A DNA stretch of 64,000 nucleotides from Leptotrichia sp. HSP-342 (GCF_041199995.1 NZ_CP165646.1:1054001-1118000); one strand, 5' to 3'. Counted from the stretch's first letter, positions 8,351 through 18,097 are shown. The notes: generated from the sequence alone by a model not told the origin. A program made the numbers and translations.

Positions 8351-10720
8351 ATGCAAAATAAACCATTTATAGCAACAAGAGAATTAGTTGTATTTCCAGG
8401 TGTTGTAACTCCGATTTTTATTGGTAGGCAGTCAAGCCTGAAAAGCCTTGAAGAAGCAATAGCAAGATTTGACAGCAAACTAATTCTTTCGGCACAAAAA
8501 GATGCAAATGTAGAAGAGCCCAAATTTCCAGAAGATATTTATGAAACGGGAGTTTTAGTTCATGTTATACAGACGGTAAAAATGCCAAATGGAAATGTAA
8601 AGGTATTAGTTGAAGCTAAGCATAGAGTTTTAATTAACCAATTTCCAAAAGATGATAATGGTGTTGTTTATGCTGAATATGAAGAAATTTTTTCAAAGCC
8701 TATCGACGAAAGTAAAGCTGAAGCCTTGAAACGTAGAGTAATTGATGAATTTTCAAATTATGCACAAAAAACCAATAAAGTGTTGCCTGACATTATTTAT
8801 AATATAAAAGAGATTAGCAATATTGACAAGGTTTTCGATTTGATTTGTACAAATCTGATGGTAGCAGTTGAAACAAAACAAGAATTATTGGAAATATTGG
8901 ATGTGGAGGCAAGAGCATATAAAATTTTGAGTATTCTTGAAAGAGAAATTGAGATTTTTATGCTTGAACGTGAGATTGAAAATCGTGTAAAAGAACAAAT
9001 GGCAGAAGTTCAGAAAAACTATTATTTACGTGAAAAAATTAAGGTGATGCGTGAAGAAATGGGAGAAGGAACTGATTCTGACGAGGAACTGGAGGAACTT
9101 GACCAAAGAGTTAGAGATGCAAAAATTCCTCAGGAGCTAAAAGATAAACTGGCAAAAGAGCTTTCAAGAATGAAGAAAATGCCAGATTTTTCTGCTGAAT
9201 CTTCGGTAATCAGAACGTATCTTGAAACTGTACTTGAATTACCGTGGGAAGTTTCAACTAATGATGAAATTGATATTGAAAAAGCTGAAAAAATTCTGAA
9301 TGAAGATCATTATGGATTGGAAGAAGTTAAGGAAAGAATATTAGAATTCTTGGCAATTAAAAAATTAAATAACACATTAAAAGGTTCGATTATCTGTCTT
9401 GTAGGACCTCCAGGTGTAGGGAAAACATCGCTTGCACATTCGGTAGCACGTTCGATGAACAGAAAATTCACAAGAATATCACTTGGTGGAGTAAGAGATG
9501 AAGCTGAAATTCGTGGACACAGAAGAACTTATGTAGGAGCAATGCCAGGAAGAATTATAAACTCATTGAAACAAGTTGGGGTAAATAATCCGGTAATGCT
9601 GTTTGATGAAATTGATAAAATGGCTTCTGACTTTAGAGGAGATCCTGCTTCAGCAATGCTGGAAGTTTTAGATCCTGCACAAAACAACTCATTTGAAGAT
9701 CATTATATTGATCATACTTTTGACTTGTCAAACGTATTCTTCATTTGTACTGCAAATGATTTGGGAGGAATTCCAGGACCGCTTCGTGACAGAATGGAGA
9801 TTATCTCAATCGAATCATACACAGAATTTGAAAAATTAAATATTGCAAAAAAATATTTAATACCCCAAACGCAAGAAGAAAACGGATTAAAGGAATTCAA
9901 AATTTCATTTTCTGATAAAGCAGTTATGAAAATTATAAATGAATACACAAGAGAAGCTGGAGTAAGAAATTTACGAAGAGAAATTGGTAAATTATTCAGA
10001 AAAATAGCAAAAGAAATACTTGTATCAAAATCTAAGAGCAAAAAAATCTCTGTTTCTGAAACAAAAATCAAGAAATATTTAGGAAATGCAAAATTCAGAG
10101 CAGATAAAGTCAAGGAAAAAGAAGGTAAAATTGGTGTTGTCAATGGACTTGCATGGACAGCAGTCGGAGGTACAACTCTAGAAGTGCAGGCAGTAAAAAT
10201 GGAAGGAAAAGGTGTATTGCAGCTTACAGGAAAACTAGGAGATGTAATGCAGGAATCAGCTAGAGTGGCTTATTCTTACGTACGGCATATAAAAAATGAA
10301 CTTGGAATCAAGGAAAAATTTAACGAGACAACAGATGTTCATTTACATTTTCCAGAAGGAGCAGTGCCGAAAGACGGACCATCAGCAGGAATTACAATTA
10401 CAACAGCAATTATTTCAGTATTGACGGATAAGGAAGTTAGACAGGATGTTGCAATGACAGGAGAGATTACAATTACTGGAGAGGTTCTGGCAGTTGGCGG
10501 AATCAAGGAAAAGGTAATTGGGGCTCACAGAGTTGGTATAAGAGATGTAGTGCTTCCTTATGACAATAAAGTTGATACGGAGGAATTGCCAAAGGAAATT
10601 GCAGACCAGATGAAATTCTACTTTGCGAAAACTTATGATGATGTGAAAAAGATTGTTTTTGTAGAGAAGAAAGAAGTAAAGAAAAGTAAAGGTGTGAAAA
10701 AAACATTTGAGAAAAAATAA
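8351..10720 (+). CDS. lon: Endopeptidase La (Lon protease)
   Basis: ATP-dependent AAA+ serine protease that degrades misfolded and regulatory proteins. The N-terminal LON substrate domain (IATRELVVFPGVVTPIF) is followed by a coiled middle region, Walker A GPPGVGKT at about residue 351 and the protease domain with the Ser678/Lys721 dyad (PKDGPSAG and KEKVIG). I place the start at ATG 8351 (789 aa) because AGGAG lies 5 bp upstream; an in-frame ATG at 8336 would put the ribosome site inside the gene. It closes the tig-clpP-clpX-lon cluster and ends before a two-way terminator. Confidence 0.96.
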   Translation: MQNKPFIATRELVVFPGVVTPIFIGRQSSLKSLEEAIARFDSKLILSAQKDANVEEPKFPEDIYETGVLVHVIQTVKMPNGNVKVLVEAKHRVLINQFPKDDNGVVYAEYEEIFSKPIDESKAEALKRRVIDEFSNYAQKTNKVLPDIIYNIKEISNIDKVFDLICTNLMVAVETKQELLEILDVEARAYKILSILEREIEIFMLEREIENRVKEQMAEVQKNYYLREKIKVMREEMGEGTDSDEELEELDQRVRDAKIPQELKDKLAKELSRMKKMPDFSAESSVIRTYLETVLELPWEVSTNDEIDIEKAEKILNEDHYGLEEVKERILEFLAIKKLNNTLKGSIICLVGPPGVGKTSLAHSVARSMNRKFTRISLGGVRDEAEIRGHRRTYVGAMPGRIINSLKQVGVNNPVMLFDEIDKMASDFRGDPASAMLEVLDPAQNNSFEDHYIDHTFDLSNVFFICTANDLGGIPGPLRDRMEIISIESYTEFEKLNIAKKYLIPQTQEENGLKEFKISFSDKAVMKIINEYTREAGVRNLRREIGKLFRKIAKEILVSKSKSKKISVSETKIKKYLGNAKFRADKVKEKEGKIGVVNGLAWTAVGGTTLEVQAVKMEGKGVLQLTGKLGDVMQESARVAYSYVRHIKNELGIKEKFNETTDVHLHFPEGAVPKDGPSAGITITTAIISVLTDKEVRQDVAMTGEITITGEVLAVGGIKEKVIGAHRVGIRDVVLPYDNKVDTEELPKEIADQMKFYFAKTYDDVKKIVFVEKKEVKKSKGVKKTFEKK

Positions 10721-10787
10721 TAAATTTCAAATTTAAATAATTATGTAATAAAACTATTTATTGAAGAAATTTGGAAATATAAAAAAT

Positions 10788-10833
10788 AAATTGTGTAAAT
10801 TCAAATATTTAATATGAGTTTACACAATTTTTT
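10788..10833. terminator. Bidirectional intrinsic terminator between lon and the sugar operon
   Basis: A 12-bp perfect stem, AAATTGTGTAAA (10788-10799) with TTTACACAATTT (10819-10830), has A-rich and T-rich flanks on the two sides. It lies between the convergent ends of lon (+) and the murP-like gene (-), so it can serve both. Confidence 0.8.
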
Positions 10834-10854
10834 ATTCATAAATTCTTTTTAATT

Positions 10855-12267
10855 TTATCCATACATTTCTTCAATCTTTTCATCATCAATTCCGAATAGA
10901 TAAGTCAGTATAAATCCTCCTACATATGCTCCAAGCATTGCGATTATAAAGTAAATCCAAGATCCAGGAACAACAATAAGTAGTCCAAATAAACCTGAAA
11001 CACCTTGAGAAATTGTTCCTAAATGAAATAGAACAGCAAGAACTCCGCCAATTCCAGACCCTAAGCAAGCTGTAATAAAAGGTTTTCCTAATGGTAAAGT
11101 TACAGCATACATTAATGGTTCGCCAATTCCAAGAATTCCAACAGGAATAGAATCTCTTACCATATTTTTAAGCCGTTGATTCTTAGTTTTTATATAAATT
11201 GCAATTCCTGCGCCAACTTGTCCTCCTCCTGCCATCATAAGTATAGGAAGCAGATAGTTAATTCCTTTTGTAGGGCCTGTCGGATCATTAAGTAAGGTGT
11301 GTATAGGAGTTAAAGCTTGATGTAGTCCAACTGAAACTAAAGGAAGGAATCCAGCTGCCAATATATATCCTCCCAATATTCCTAACTTCTTATATGAGAA
11401 ATCAAGAATAGTGAATATGAAGCCCGTTACAACAGTTCCTAAAGGCTGAATTATTATTAGGGCTATAAATACACCTATTATTAAAGTTAAAAGAGGAGTA
11501 AAAAATGTATCAAGCATTACAGGAACTATCTTTCTTATATTTTTTTCCAAATATGCGACTATTATACCCATAAATAACGATGCAAGCAGTCCTCCCATTC
11601 CAGGTGCAAAAGGCTTACCTGTAAAAGGAAGTATAACTGCACTCTTGTCTTCTACTTTAAGAAGTAAAGGCAAGGCTGGATTTGTGATAAATATTGATCC
11701 CATAATTCCACCAAGCACTGCAGTTCCCCCAAATTCTTTTGCTGCGTTCATTCCTACATAAATTGCAAGATATCCAAACATAACAAATCCGATACTTCTT
11801 ATCGCAGCAAACCACCATACTGTATTATAACCATTTTTTGTTGCAACATTTATAACATTTGTAAGTCCCATTATTAATCCTGATGCGATTATTCCAGGTA
11901 ATAGAGGTACAAATATATTTGCAATTTTTTGAAGAAATCGTTGGACAGGACCATTATATTTTTGTTTATTTGCTTTCTTATTTTCACTTGCTATATCCTT
12001 TACGTTACTATCTGAAAATCCTAGAGCAATACCACTAAGTTTTGAAAATTCATCTCCTACTGCATTTACTTTTCCAGGCCCTAGTATTATCTGTAAAGTT
12101 TCAGCATTTACTACGTTCAGTACGCCATCAACTTTTTTTAACTTTTCTAAATCTACTTCATTTTTAACTTTAACTCTAAGTCTTGTCATGCAGACTGCGT
12201 TTGAAGTAATGTTTTCCTTGCCTCCTAAAATTTCATAAATTTCCTTTGCTGTTTTTTTTGCATCCAT
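10855..12267 (-). CDS. murP: PTS EIIBC, probable N-acetylmuramic acid transporter (MurP-like)
   Basis: Membrane permease of the phosphotransferase system that imports and phosphorylates a sugar at C6. The EIIB domain (about residues 1-80) has the phospho-Cys in AVCMTRLR (Cys26 from my start). The EIIC domain follows with about ten membrane segments and the motif GEPLMYAVTLP plus KPFITACLG, which resembles E. coli MurP. No EIIA domain is fused, as in MurP. ATG 12267 (470 aa) is preferred because AAAGGAG lies 9 bp upstream. It is the last gene of an operon containing murQ and a MupG-like gene, which is the main reason to choose MurNAc or MurNAc-GlcNAc over sucrose or trehalose. Confidence 0.75.
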   Translation of the reverse strand: MDAKKTAKEIYEILGGKENITSNAVCMTRLRVKVKNEVDLEKLKKVDGVLNVVNAETLQIILGPGKVNAVGDEFSKLSGIALGFSDSNVKDIASENKKANKQKYNGPVQRFLQKIANIFVPLLPGIIASGLIMGLTNVINVATKNGYNTVWWFAAIRSIGFVMFGYLAIYVGMNAAKEFGGTAVLGGIMGSIFITNPALPLLLKVEDKSAVILPFTGKPFAPGMGGLLASLFMGIIVAYLEKNIRKIVPVMLDTFFTPLLTLIIGVFIALIIIQPLGTVVTGFIFTILDFSYKKLGILGGYILAAGFLPLVSVGLHQALTPIHTLLNDPTGPTKGINYLLPILMMAGGGQVGAGIAIYIKTKNQRLKNMVRDSIPVGILGIGEPLMYAVTLPLGKPFITACLGSGIGGVLAVLFHLGTISQGVSGLFGLLIVVPGSWIYFIIAMLGAYVGGFILTYLFGIDDEKIEEMYG

Positions 12268-12349
12268 AATGCTCATCTCCTTTGTAAGTTGAAGTTTCAA
12301 AATCTTTTAATTAAATAGTGAAAGATAAATCTATTAGATAGAGAAATTT

Positions 12350-13441
12350 TTATTTTTTTACAAAAGAAAATTTTTGCCAAGGTTTGATGTAGTCAATTAA
12401 AAATATTTCTTCATCTGCTATTTTTCCAACAACATTTGATTTTCCAGTATTTTTCATTTCTGTTTTTGCAATCAAAAGTTCCCCTGCGTAATGTCCAAAT
12501 TTGCTACTTTCAATAATTATATCTCCCTTTTTTATTATTTCAGGGGCATTAAAAATTTTAAAATTATGTTCTTTATATTTTACACGGCTATTTGTAGAAC
12601 GGATTAGATTTTCAGAAATATCACCTCTATTAAAGTGAAATTCATCAAAAATTATTTTTTGTTCTATCTCAGGAACATCTTTTTCCAGCTCGATTGAGAA
12701 ACTTACCATATCTTTACGCACTTTTTTAAATTCTTTTAATTCTTCATCAGTTGGATAGCAGTTTGAAATAATTATATCGTCAATTGTTTCTAATGCGATA
12801 AAATGTTTGAACTGAACTATCAATGGTAAATTACGATGCATTTCCAAGGTTGGTAATCCTTGTGTTACTGGCTTAGGGCCAAAACTGTTTTTAGCTTGTG
12901 AAGTTATAAATGCGGCTGTTCGTAATCCATATTTTGTAAAATTTTCTGTACATTTTTTGAAAAATTTCAAGCCTAATCCTGTGTGGATGTGAGGATAAAA
13001 GTTATGGCATCCTATCAGATTATTTTTATTTGGGCGGTAATCCATAATTGTATCGATATAATGAGTATCGTTGCTCATATTTATTTCAATTTTTAAATTT
13101 TCTTTATTAAATGTCATAATGCTTTCCTGCAATCCAGTAAATCCAATATCCAGCCTAATCCCGTCAGCTCCCATTTCCTTAAAAAATGCTAAATTATCAT
13201 AACTTATTCCTAAGTCATCAAAAACTTTTGGATTAACATCCAGAATAATTTCAAATCCTTTTTCTTTAGCATAATAATTTATTTTTTTAAATTTTTTTAA
13301 AATTATTTCTTTATCTTCTGTAGAAGAGAGCAGACAACTGAATATTCGGCTAAAGCCAGCATCAAAAGATTTATCAATATAACTTATCAATTCTTCTTCA
13401 GTTGTCTTTCCAGGATAAATAGAAATTCCTAATTTTCTCAT
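12350..13441 (-). CDS. mupG: DUF871-family 6-phospho-N-acetylmuramidase (MupG-like)
   Basis: The 363-residue protein begins MRKLGISIYPGKTT and shows an N-terminal TIM-barrel-like half and a smaller C-terminal domain, the architecture of DUF871. The characterised member, MupG of Staphylococcus aureus, hydrolyses MurNAc-6-phosphate-GlcNAc produced by MurP uptake of the disaccharide. Conserved-looking segments include GADGIRLDIGF, GCHNFYPHIHTGL and QGLPTLEMHR. Here the gene sits next to a MurP-like EIIBC and in the same operon as murQ, repeating the Staphylococcus set, which supports the assignment. The enzyme activity is inferred from family and context. Confidence 0.78.
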   Translation of the reverse strand: MRKLGISIYPGKTTEEELISYIDKSFDAGFSRIFSCLLSSTEDKEIILKKFKKINYYAKEKGFEIILDVNPKVFDDLGISYDNLAFFKEMGADGIRLDIGFTGLQESIMTFNKENLKIEINMSNDTHYIDTIMDYRPNKNNLIGCHNFYPHIHTGLGLKFFKKCTENFTKYGLRTAAFITSQAKNSFGPKPVTQGLPTLEMHRNLPLIVQFKHFIALETIDDIIISNCYPTDEELKEFKKVRKDMVSFSIELEKDVPEIEQKIIFDEFHFNRGDISENLIRSTNSRVKYKEHNFKIFNAPEIIKKGDIIIESSKFGHYAGELLIAKTEMKNTGKSNVVGKIADEEIFLIDYIKPWQKFSFVKK

Positions 13442-13471
13442 TTTGTGTTATTTCCCTTCTTCTATCAATTT

Positions 13472-14815
13472 TTATTCTTGTGCTTCAGCATGTTCTTCTG
13501 CCAATAATTTTTTCTCATAGGCATTAAAGAAAGGATAGTAAATTACAACAGAAATTAAAATAAGAAGTATATTTAAAATAACAGCTCTAAAATCTCCATT
13601 TGTTGCTAAAAATGCTCCTATTGGTCCAGGTAGAGTCCAAGGTGGTGTTGAAGTTACACGGTTTACCAGTCCTGCTACCATTGCGAAATAAGTGATAGAG
13701 GCATTAACTATTGGAACAATTATAAAAGGCGGTAATAATGTAGGATTCAATACGATTGGAGCTCCAAAAATAATTGGCTCGTTTATGTTGAATATTGAAG
13801 GAAGGATTGCTGCTTTTCCTAGTGTCTTACCGTAAGTTGATTTTGATTTAAGTAGCAGTAATAATGCAAATCCTATTGTCGTTCCTGAACCGCCAATCCA
13901 GATAAACCATTGATATAAGGGTTCTGCCGCAATATGAGGAATATTTTGTCCATTTGCCAAAGCTGTGGCATTTTGTTCAAGAAGCATAAGCCACAACGGA
14001 CGTACAACAGATCCGACAATTGAATCACCATGAATTCCAAAGCTCCAGAAGAACGTAATCATAAATACAATAAGGATTACAGAAAACCAAGAGTCACTAA
14101 ATTTCAGAACAGGTTTTATAATTGAGCCTATTATATCGTGCAAATCTATATTTAGCCAGTAAGTCAAAATTGTCAATGTAAAAATAATTATTGCCGCTGG
14201 AGTTAAGGCTTCAAATGAGCGTGCAACTGATTCTGGAACAGCTTCAGGCATTTTTATTCTAAATCCAGTTGTTGTAGTCATTCTATATACTTCAACTGCG
14301 AATATTGCCGCTATTATTCCTACAAATAAGCCTGCGGAGCCTAATCTTGACATTTGCAGGGCATACCCAATATCTTCCTGAATAAACTGAGAGCCTTTTG
14401 TTCCTTCCTCAACAATAACCTGCACCGCTTTTCCACCGATAGTTTGATTTATCACTTCAATCGGATTAATCATTTTTGGCATAATTGTAAGCAAAAATGC
14501 ACATACTGACAGGATTGACCCTGTGATTCCGTCTAATTTATACGATTTTGAAAGGCTGTAACCGATTCCCATAACTGCATAAAGACCCATTATGAACATT
14601 GTCATACGGTAGGGCAGTAGCATTTGTACTGCATGTTTTTTTGCTAAAACTGAGATTGCCCATTCTTTTGGAAAAGGTGGGAACGCTAAAATTAAAAATA
14701 TTGATCCGACAATGATTAGTGGCAATGTGGAAACTATACCGTCCCGTATTGCCCTTAAATGTCTTTGTTCTGATATTTTTGCCATTTTTATTGAAAGTTG
14801 TTCTAAAACTGCCAT
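13472..14815 (-). CDS. PTS EIIC, lactose/cellobiose/chitobiose family
   Basis: Integral membrane permease of 447 residues with multiple hydrophobic segments, beginning MAVLEQLSIKMAKISEQRHL, the typical N-terminus of cellobiose/lichenan EIIC. The motif FNINEPIIFGAPIVLNP is the family signature for the sugar-binding region. The separate EIIB and EIIA partners are encoded directly upstream (14874 and 15280). The substrate could be cellobiose, chitobiose or another beta-linked disaccharide; the GH4 enzyme and murQ upstream make a cell-wall or chitin-derived sugar plausible. AAAGGAAG precedes the ATG. Confidence 0.88.
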   Translation of the reverse strand: MAVLEQLSIKMAKISEQRHLRAIRDGIVSTLPLIIVGSIFLILAFPPFPKEWAISVLAKKHAVQMLLPYRMTMFIMGLYAVMGIGYSLSKSYKLDGITGSILSVCAFLLTIMPKMINPIEVINQTIGGKAVQVIVEEGTKGSQFIQEDIGYALQMSRLGSAGLFVGIIAAIFAVEVYRMTTTTGFRIKMPEAVPESVARSFEALTPAAIIIFTLTILTYWLNIDLHDIIGSIIKPVLKFSDSWFSVILIVFMITFFWSFGIHGDSIVGSVVRPLWLMLLEQNATALANGQNIPHIAAEPLYQWFIWIGGSGTTIGFALLLLLKSKSTYGKTLGKAAILPSIFNINEPIIFGAPIVLNPTLLPPFIIVPIVNASITYFAMVAGLVNRVTSTPPWTLPGPIGAFLATNGDFRAVILNILLILISVVIYYPFFNAYEKKLLAEEHAEAQE

Positions 14816-14873
14816 AATTCTACTTCCTTTCCTATTGCGATATTATTTTTGTGAATTGTTAAGATATTAAAAT

Positions 14874-15185
14874 TTATTTATTTTGTGTTAATTCCTGAAT
14901 CTGTTTTAATAGTTTTGGGCCTCCAAGCGGGCTGTACCCTTGTGGAGTAATCATTGCACACGGTACACCTGCTTCGCTTGCTTGGGCATTTAGTGTATCA
15001 AATCTGTGTCTTATTTGAGGGGCAACCATTGCCACGTCATATCCATTTTTTACTTCTTCTTCAAACTGCTGTGTACTCACAGCCTTCACTTCAATTTCTA
15101 CGCCTTTTGCATTTGCTTCTTTTTCAAGAGCCTTTACTGCTACCGCACTAGACATTCCTAATGAACATACAAATAATACTTTCAT
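14874..15185 (-). CDS. PTS EIIB, lactose/cellobiose family
   Basis: Cytoplasmic phosphocarrier of 103 residues that passes phosphate from EIIA to the sugar on EIIC. The P-loop carries the active Cys7 in MKVLFVCSLGMSS, as in CelA/ChbB proteins. An AGGAGG site sits 6 bp upstream of the ATG. Its partners are the EIIA at 15280 and the EIIC at 13472. Confidence 0.92.
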   Translation of the reverse strand: MKVLFVCSLGMSSAVAVKALEKEANAKGVEIEVKAVSTQQFEEEVKNGYDVAMVAPQIRHRFDTLNAQASEAGVPCAMITPQGYSPLGGPKLLKQIQELTQNK

Positions 15186-15279
15186 AAAATCCTCCTAATT
15201 TTTATTTTTCAATTTTTATAGTTTTTGTATCAACTCTATTCAAAATAGTGTTAGTTTTCCAACTATCTGTTTTATAAAC

Positions 15280-15609
15280 CTATTGCTTTTCAAGTTTATC
15301 GATTCTTCTATACATTTTTATCATACCCTCAATTAACGTTTTCGCCTCAATTGCTGTCATCAAATGATCCTGTGAGTGAACGAATAGGACTGAAGGTGTA
15401 ATACCTTTGCCATTTACTTCTGCCTGAATTATTTCCGTCTGAACATTGTGAGCCGATAGCAGAGCTTCATCAGCTTCTTTCAATAAATTTTCAGCTTTTT
15501 CAAAATCCCCTTTTTCTGCCTCGCTTAATGCTTCATAAGCCATTCCTTTTGCCATTCCGGCACTATTTACAATTTCAAAGACGACTAATTCCATTTGTTC
15601 CTTGTCCAT
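15280..15609 (-). CDS. PTS EIIA, lactose/cellobiose family
   Basis: All-helical trimeric phosphocarrier of 109 residues receiving phosphate from HPr. The active His78 is in VHSQDHLMTA, which also contains the Asp and His of the family signature. The ATG is only 6 bp after the GH4 stop codon and its AGGAGG lies inside the last codons of that gene, so the two are translationally linked. Confidence 0.92.
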   Translation of the reverse strand: MDKEQMELVVFEIVNSAGMAKGMAYEALSEAEKGDFEKAENLLKEADEALLSAHNVQTEIIQAEVNGKGITPSVLFVHSQDHLMTAIEAKTLIEGMIKMYRRIDKLEKQ

Positions 15610-15615
15610 AATTTC

Positions 15616-16977
15616 TTATTTTCCTCCTTTTTGATATTTTTCTCTATTTTCATAATAATCCTTAAACTGTGGCAAATATTTTTCGTGTGCATCCAGCAGT
15701 TCATTCAAAACTTTTCTTCCAATTGTAGTTCCAGGAACTAATGGATTTGTAGTGAAAGCCTGCAATGCGGTGTAATAATTTCCTGTAACAGCCGCTTCCA
15801 CAGTAAGTTCTTCCATTGCCTTCATTAGCTGAATATATCCTCTCTGCCCAGCATTTGGAAATTTACCAAATGTTATTGGTTTAGGCCCGTTTGCTGTAAT
15901 GTATGAGGAAATTTCAACAGCTGAATTATACGGTAAGTCTACGATAGCGCCTTTATTTCTAGTATTTACCGCCATTATTATGCCTTTGTCATTGTAGATA
16001 GCGCTAATTAATTCACAGGCTGCATCAGAGTAATAAGCGCCACCTCTTTGTTCAAGCTGTTTAGGTTTTTCCTTCAAATTTACATCCTTATAAAGTTCAA
16101 AAAGTTCTGCTTCAACTCTTTTAACAATTTCTCCTCTTGTTCCATTCTCTTCATAGGATTTTAGCCCCTCAGCCAGCATTTCATCCTGTAAGTAATAATA
16201 TCTATGATAGTCACAAGGCAGCATTCCTAAATTTTTTATCTGATCATAATCGTAATTTATGCTTACAATATTTTTTACGCCAAGATTTTCCTTATCCTGT
16301 CTCTTGTCCCATAAATCTGATGTAAGCTCATTTCCTTTCTTGTCCCATACCTTGTACCAGACAAAGTGATTCAGCCCTGCAAATTGGAATTTAAACTCGC
16401 TAATATCTTTTTCATAAAGGCTTGCACAATCCATCTGAGTATGTACAGGAATATTGCAAAGTCCGACAACTTTGTCAAAATTTCCATAATTTAGTACAGC
16501 TTCTGTCACAATTCCCGCAGGATTTGTAAAATTAATAAGCCAGGCATCTGGAGCAAGTTCCTTTATATCCTTTACAATATCAAGTATTACAGGAATTGTA
16601 CGAAATGCCTTGAACATCCCCCCAGCCCCATTTGTTTCCTGTCCTAGAAGTCCATTTTCAAATGGTATTCTTTCATCTTTTATTCTCGCATCAAGCAGTC
16701 CCACACGAAACTGAGTAGTCACAAAATCCGCATCTTTTATAGCTTCCCTTCTATCCAGCGTCAAATAAACCTTGCAGTCAATACCAGCCTTTTCCACCAT
16801 TCTTTTAGCCAAATTTCCAACAATTTCTAATTTTTCTTTCCCTTCCTCAATATCAACCAGCCATATTTCCCTTACTGGCAATTCCTTTATCCTTTTAATG
16901 AATCCTTCTATCAGTTCAGGAGTATAGCTAGAGCCTCCACCAATCGTTACAATTTTAATTCCATCCCTTTTTTCCAT
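15616..16977 (-). CDS. GH4 family 6-phospho-beta-glucosidase
   Basis: NAD- and metal-dependent glycosidase that cleaves phosphorylated disaccharides brought in by a PTS. The N-terminal dinucleotide fold is seen as IVTIGGGSSYTPEL; further motifs are NFTNPAG, the metal-ligand GLCNIP (Cys) and AGLNHF (His). The 453-residue length is usual. GH4 includes cellobiose-6P (CelF/LicH-like) and chitobiose-6P (ChbF) hydrolases; sequence alone does not separate these. Its place between murQ and the three PTS genes suggests it acts on the sugar phosphate that those proteins deliver. Confidence 0.9.
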   Translation of the reverse strand: MEKRDGIKIVTIGGGSSYTPELIEGFIKRIKELPVREIWLVDIEEGKEKLEIVGNLAKRMVEKAGIDCKVYLTLDRREAIKDADFVTTQFRVGLLDARIKDERIPFENGLLGQETNGAGGMFKAFRTIPVILDIVKDIKELAPDAWLINFTNPAGIVTEAVLNYGNFDKVVGLCNIPVHTQMDCASLYEKDISEFKFQFAGLNHFVWYKVWDKKGNELTSDLWDKRQDKENLGVKNIVSINYDYDQIKNLGMLPCDYHRYYYLQDEMLAEGLKSYEENGTRGEIVKRVEAELFELYKDVNLKEKPKQLEQRGGAYYSDAACELISAIYNDKGIIMAVNTRNKGAIVDLPYNSAVEISSYITANGPKPITFGKFPNAGQRGYIQLMKAMEELTVEAAVTGNYYTALQAFTTNPLVPGTTIGRKVLNELLDAHEKYLPQFKDYYENREKYQKGGK

Positions 16978-16998
16978 TTTACTATCCTTTCTAAATTG

Positions 16999-17913
16999 CT
17001 AAATATTTTTTTCAGAATATTCATGTATCAATTTTGCTACATTATTATCGTATTGTTTTAATTTTTCTGTTGCCATATCTCTATCAATATCCAAAAGTAT
17101 CATAGCAATAGCTGTTTTTACATCATTTCCAGCTTTTTCCAAAACAGAACTTGCAATTTCATAATCAGTCCCAGTAGTTTTCATTATTATTCTTTTCGCC
17201 CGCTCAACCAGTTTCTGATTGGAAGTTTTTACATCCACCATGTAGCCTGAAAATACTTTTCCAAGTTTTATCATAAGTGCAGTAGAAATCATATTAAGTA
17301 TCATCTTCTGGGCTGTTCCTGCTTTCATTCTGGTAGAGCCTGTCACAATTTCAGCACCAACAGGGACTTCTATCGGATATTGGCTGACTTTGGATAAATC
17401 AGAATTTTTTGAGCAAGTTATACTTCCAGTAACTGCACCAATGCTGTTTGCATATTCTATTGCCCCTAAGACATAGGGAGTTCTGCCAGAAGCAGCAAGC
17501 CCAATAACTACATCATTTTCTGTAAGATTAATGTTTATCAAATCCTGTTTTCCTAGTTCTGGGCTATCTTCAGCATTTTCCTTAGCTTTGAATATCGCTT
17601 CATTTCCACCGGCAATTATTCCTTGAACTTTTTCAAAGGAAACTCCGTAAGTAGGAGGACATTCTGACGCATCAAGAATTCCAAGCCTTCCCGATGTTCC
17701 TGCTCCAACATATATTATCCTTGTTTCTTTTTTATATCTTGACAAAATAGCATCTATCAGCCGTGAAATGCTCTCTAATTCTTTTTCTACGCAAAACGCC
17801 ACTTTCTTGTCTTCCTCATTTATCCTTCTCACAACTTCAAGGCTATCCTGTAATTCAATATCCTTGCTATTAGGATTATTTTCTTCAGTAGACAATTTTT
17901 CAAGTTCAATCAT
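16999..17913 (-). CDS. murQ: N-acetylmuramic acid 6-phosphate etherase
   Basis: Cleaves the D-lactyl ether of MurNAc-6-phosphate to give GlcNAc-6-phosphate and D-lactate. The SIS-fold signature is clear: VGAGTSGRLGILDASE near residue 70, AASGRTPYVLGA, and GSTRMKAGTAQK in the middle; 304 residues is normal. It is the first gene of the seven-gene operon running to 10855. Together with the MupG-like and MurP-like products it gives a route from imported MurNAc-GlcNAc to GlcNAc-6-phosphate. No MurR-type regulator is encoded beside it. Confidence 0.95.
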   Translation of the reverse strand: MIELEKLSTEENNPNSKDIELQDSLEVVRRINEEDKKVAFCVEKELESISRLIDAILSRYKKETRIIYVGAGTSGRLGILDASECPPTYGVSFEKVQGIIAGGNEAIFKAKENAEDSPELGKQDLININLTENDVVIGLAASGRTPYVLGAIEYANSIGAVTGSITCSKNSDLSKVSQYPIEVPVGAEIVTGSTRMKAGTAQKMILNMISTALMIKLGKVFSGYMVDVKTSNQKLVERAKRIIMKTTGTDYEIASSVLEKAGNDVKTAIAMILLDIDRDMATEKLKQYDNNVAKLIHEYSEKNI

Positions 17914-17964
17914 TATTTATCACACCCTTTTAAGTTAAGTCTAAAGCTATTTCTGTATACCATA

Positions 17965-17992
17965 ATTATATCTCGATTTTTCTTAAATGGAA
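17965..17992 (-). promoter_or_regulatory. Possible promoter of the murQ operon
   Basis: On the minus strand a perfect TATAAT (17970-17965) lies about 50 bp upstream of murQ. The best -35 with 16-bp spacing is TTCCAT (17992-17987), a weak match, so an activator or extended contacts may be needed. Confidence 0.4.
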
Positions 17993-18065
17993 GTCTATTT
18001 TTAAATTTATCTGAAAAATTTGTTTAAAAGAGAAGAAAAATGCTGATAAACTTAAATTATATTAA

Positions 18066-18095
18066 AAAAAAACAAGAGCATAAACACTCTTGTTT
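18066..18095 (-). terminator. Intrinsic terminator after the UbiA-family gene
   Basis: Read on the minus strand, the 9-bp stem AAACAAGAG / CTCTTGTTT (18095-18087 and 18078-18070) is followed by a run of eight T and begins just after the stop codon at 18098. It marks the end of the seven-gene operon starting near 27915. Confidence 0.85.
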
Positions 18096-18097
18096 AT

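Noticed and set aside
10855..12267. EIIBC as a sucrose, trehalose or maltose permease
   Set aside because: Not excluded by sequence alone, but murQ and the MupG-like gene in the operon and the MurP-like segments favour MurNAc.
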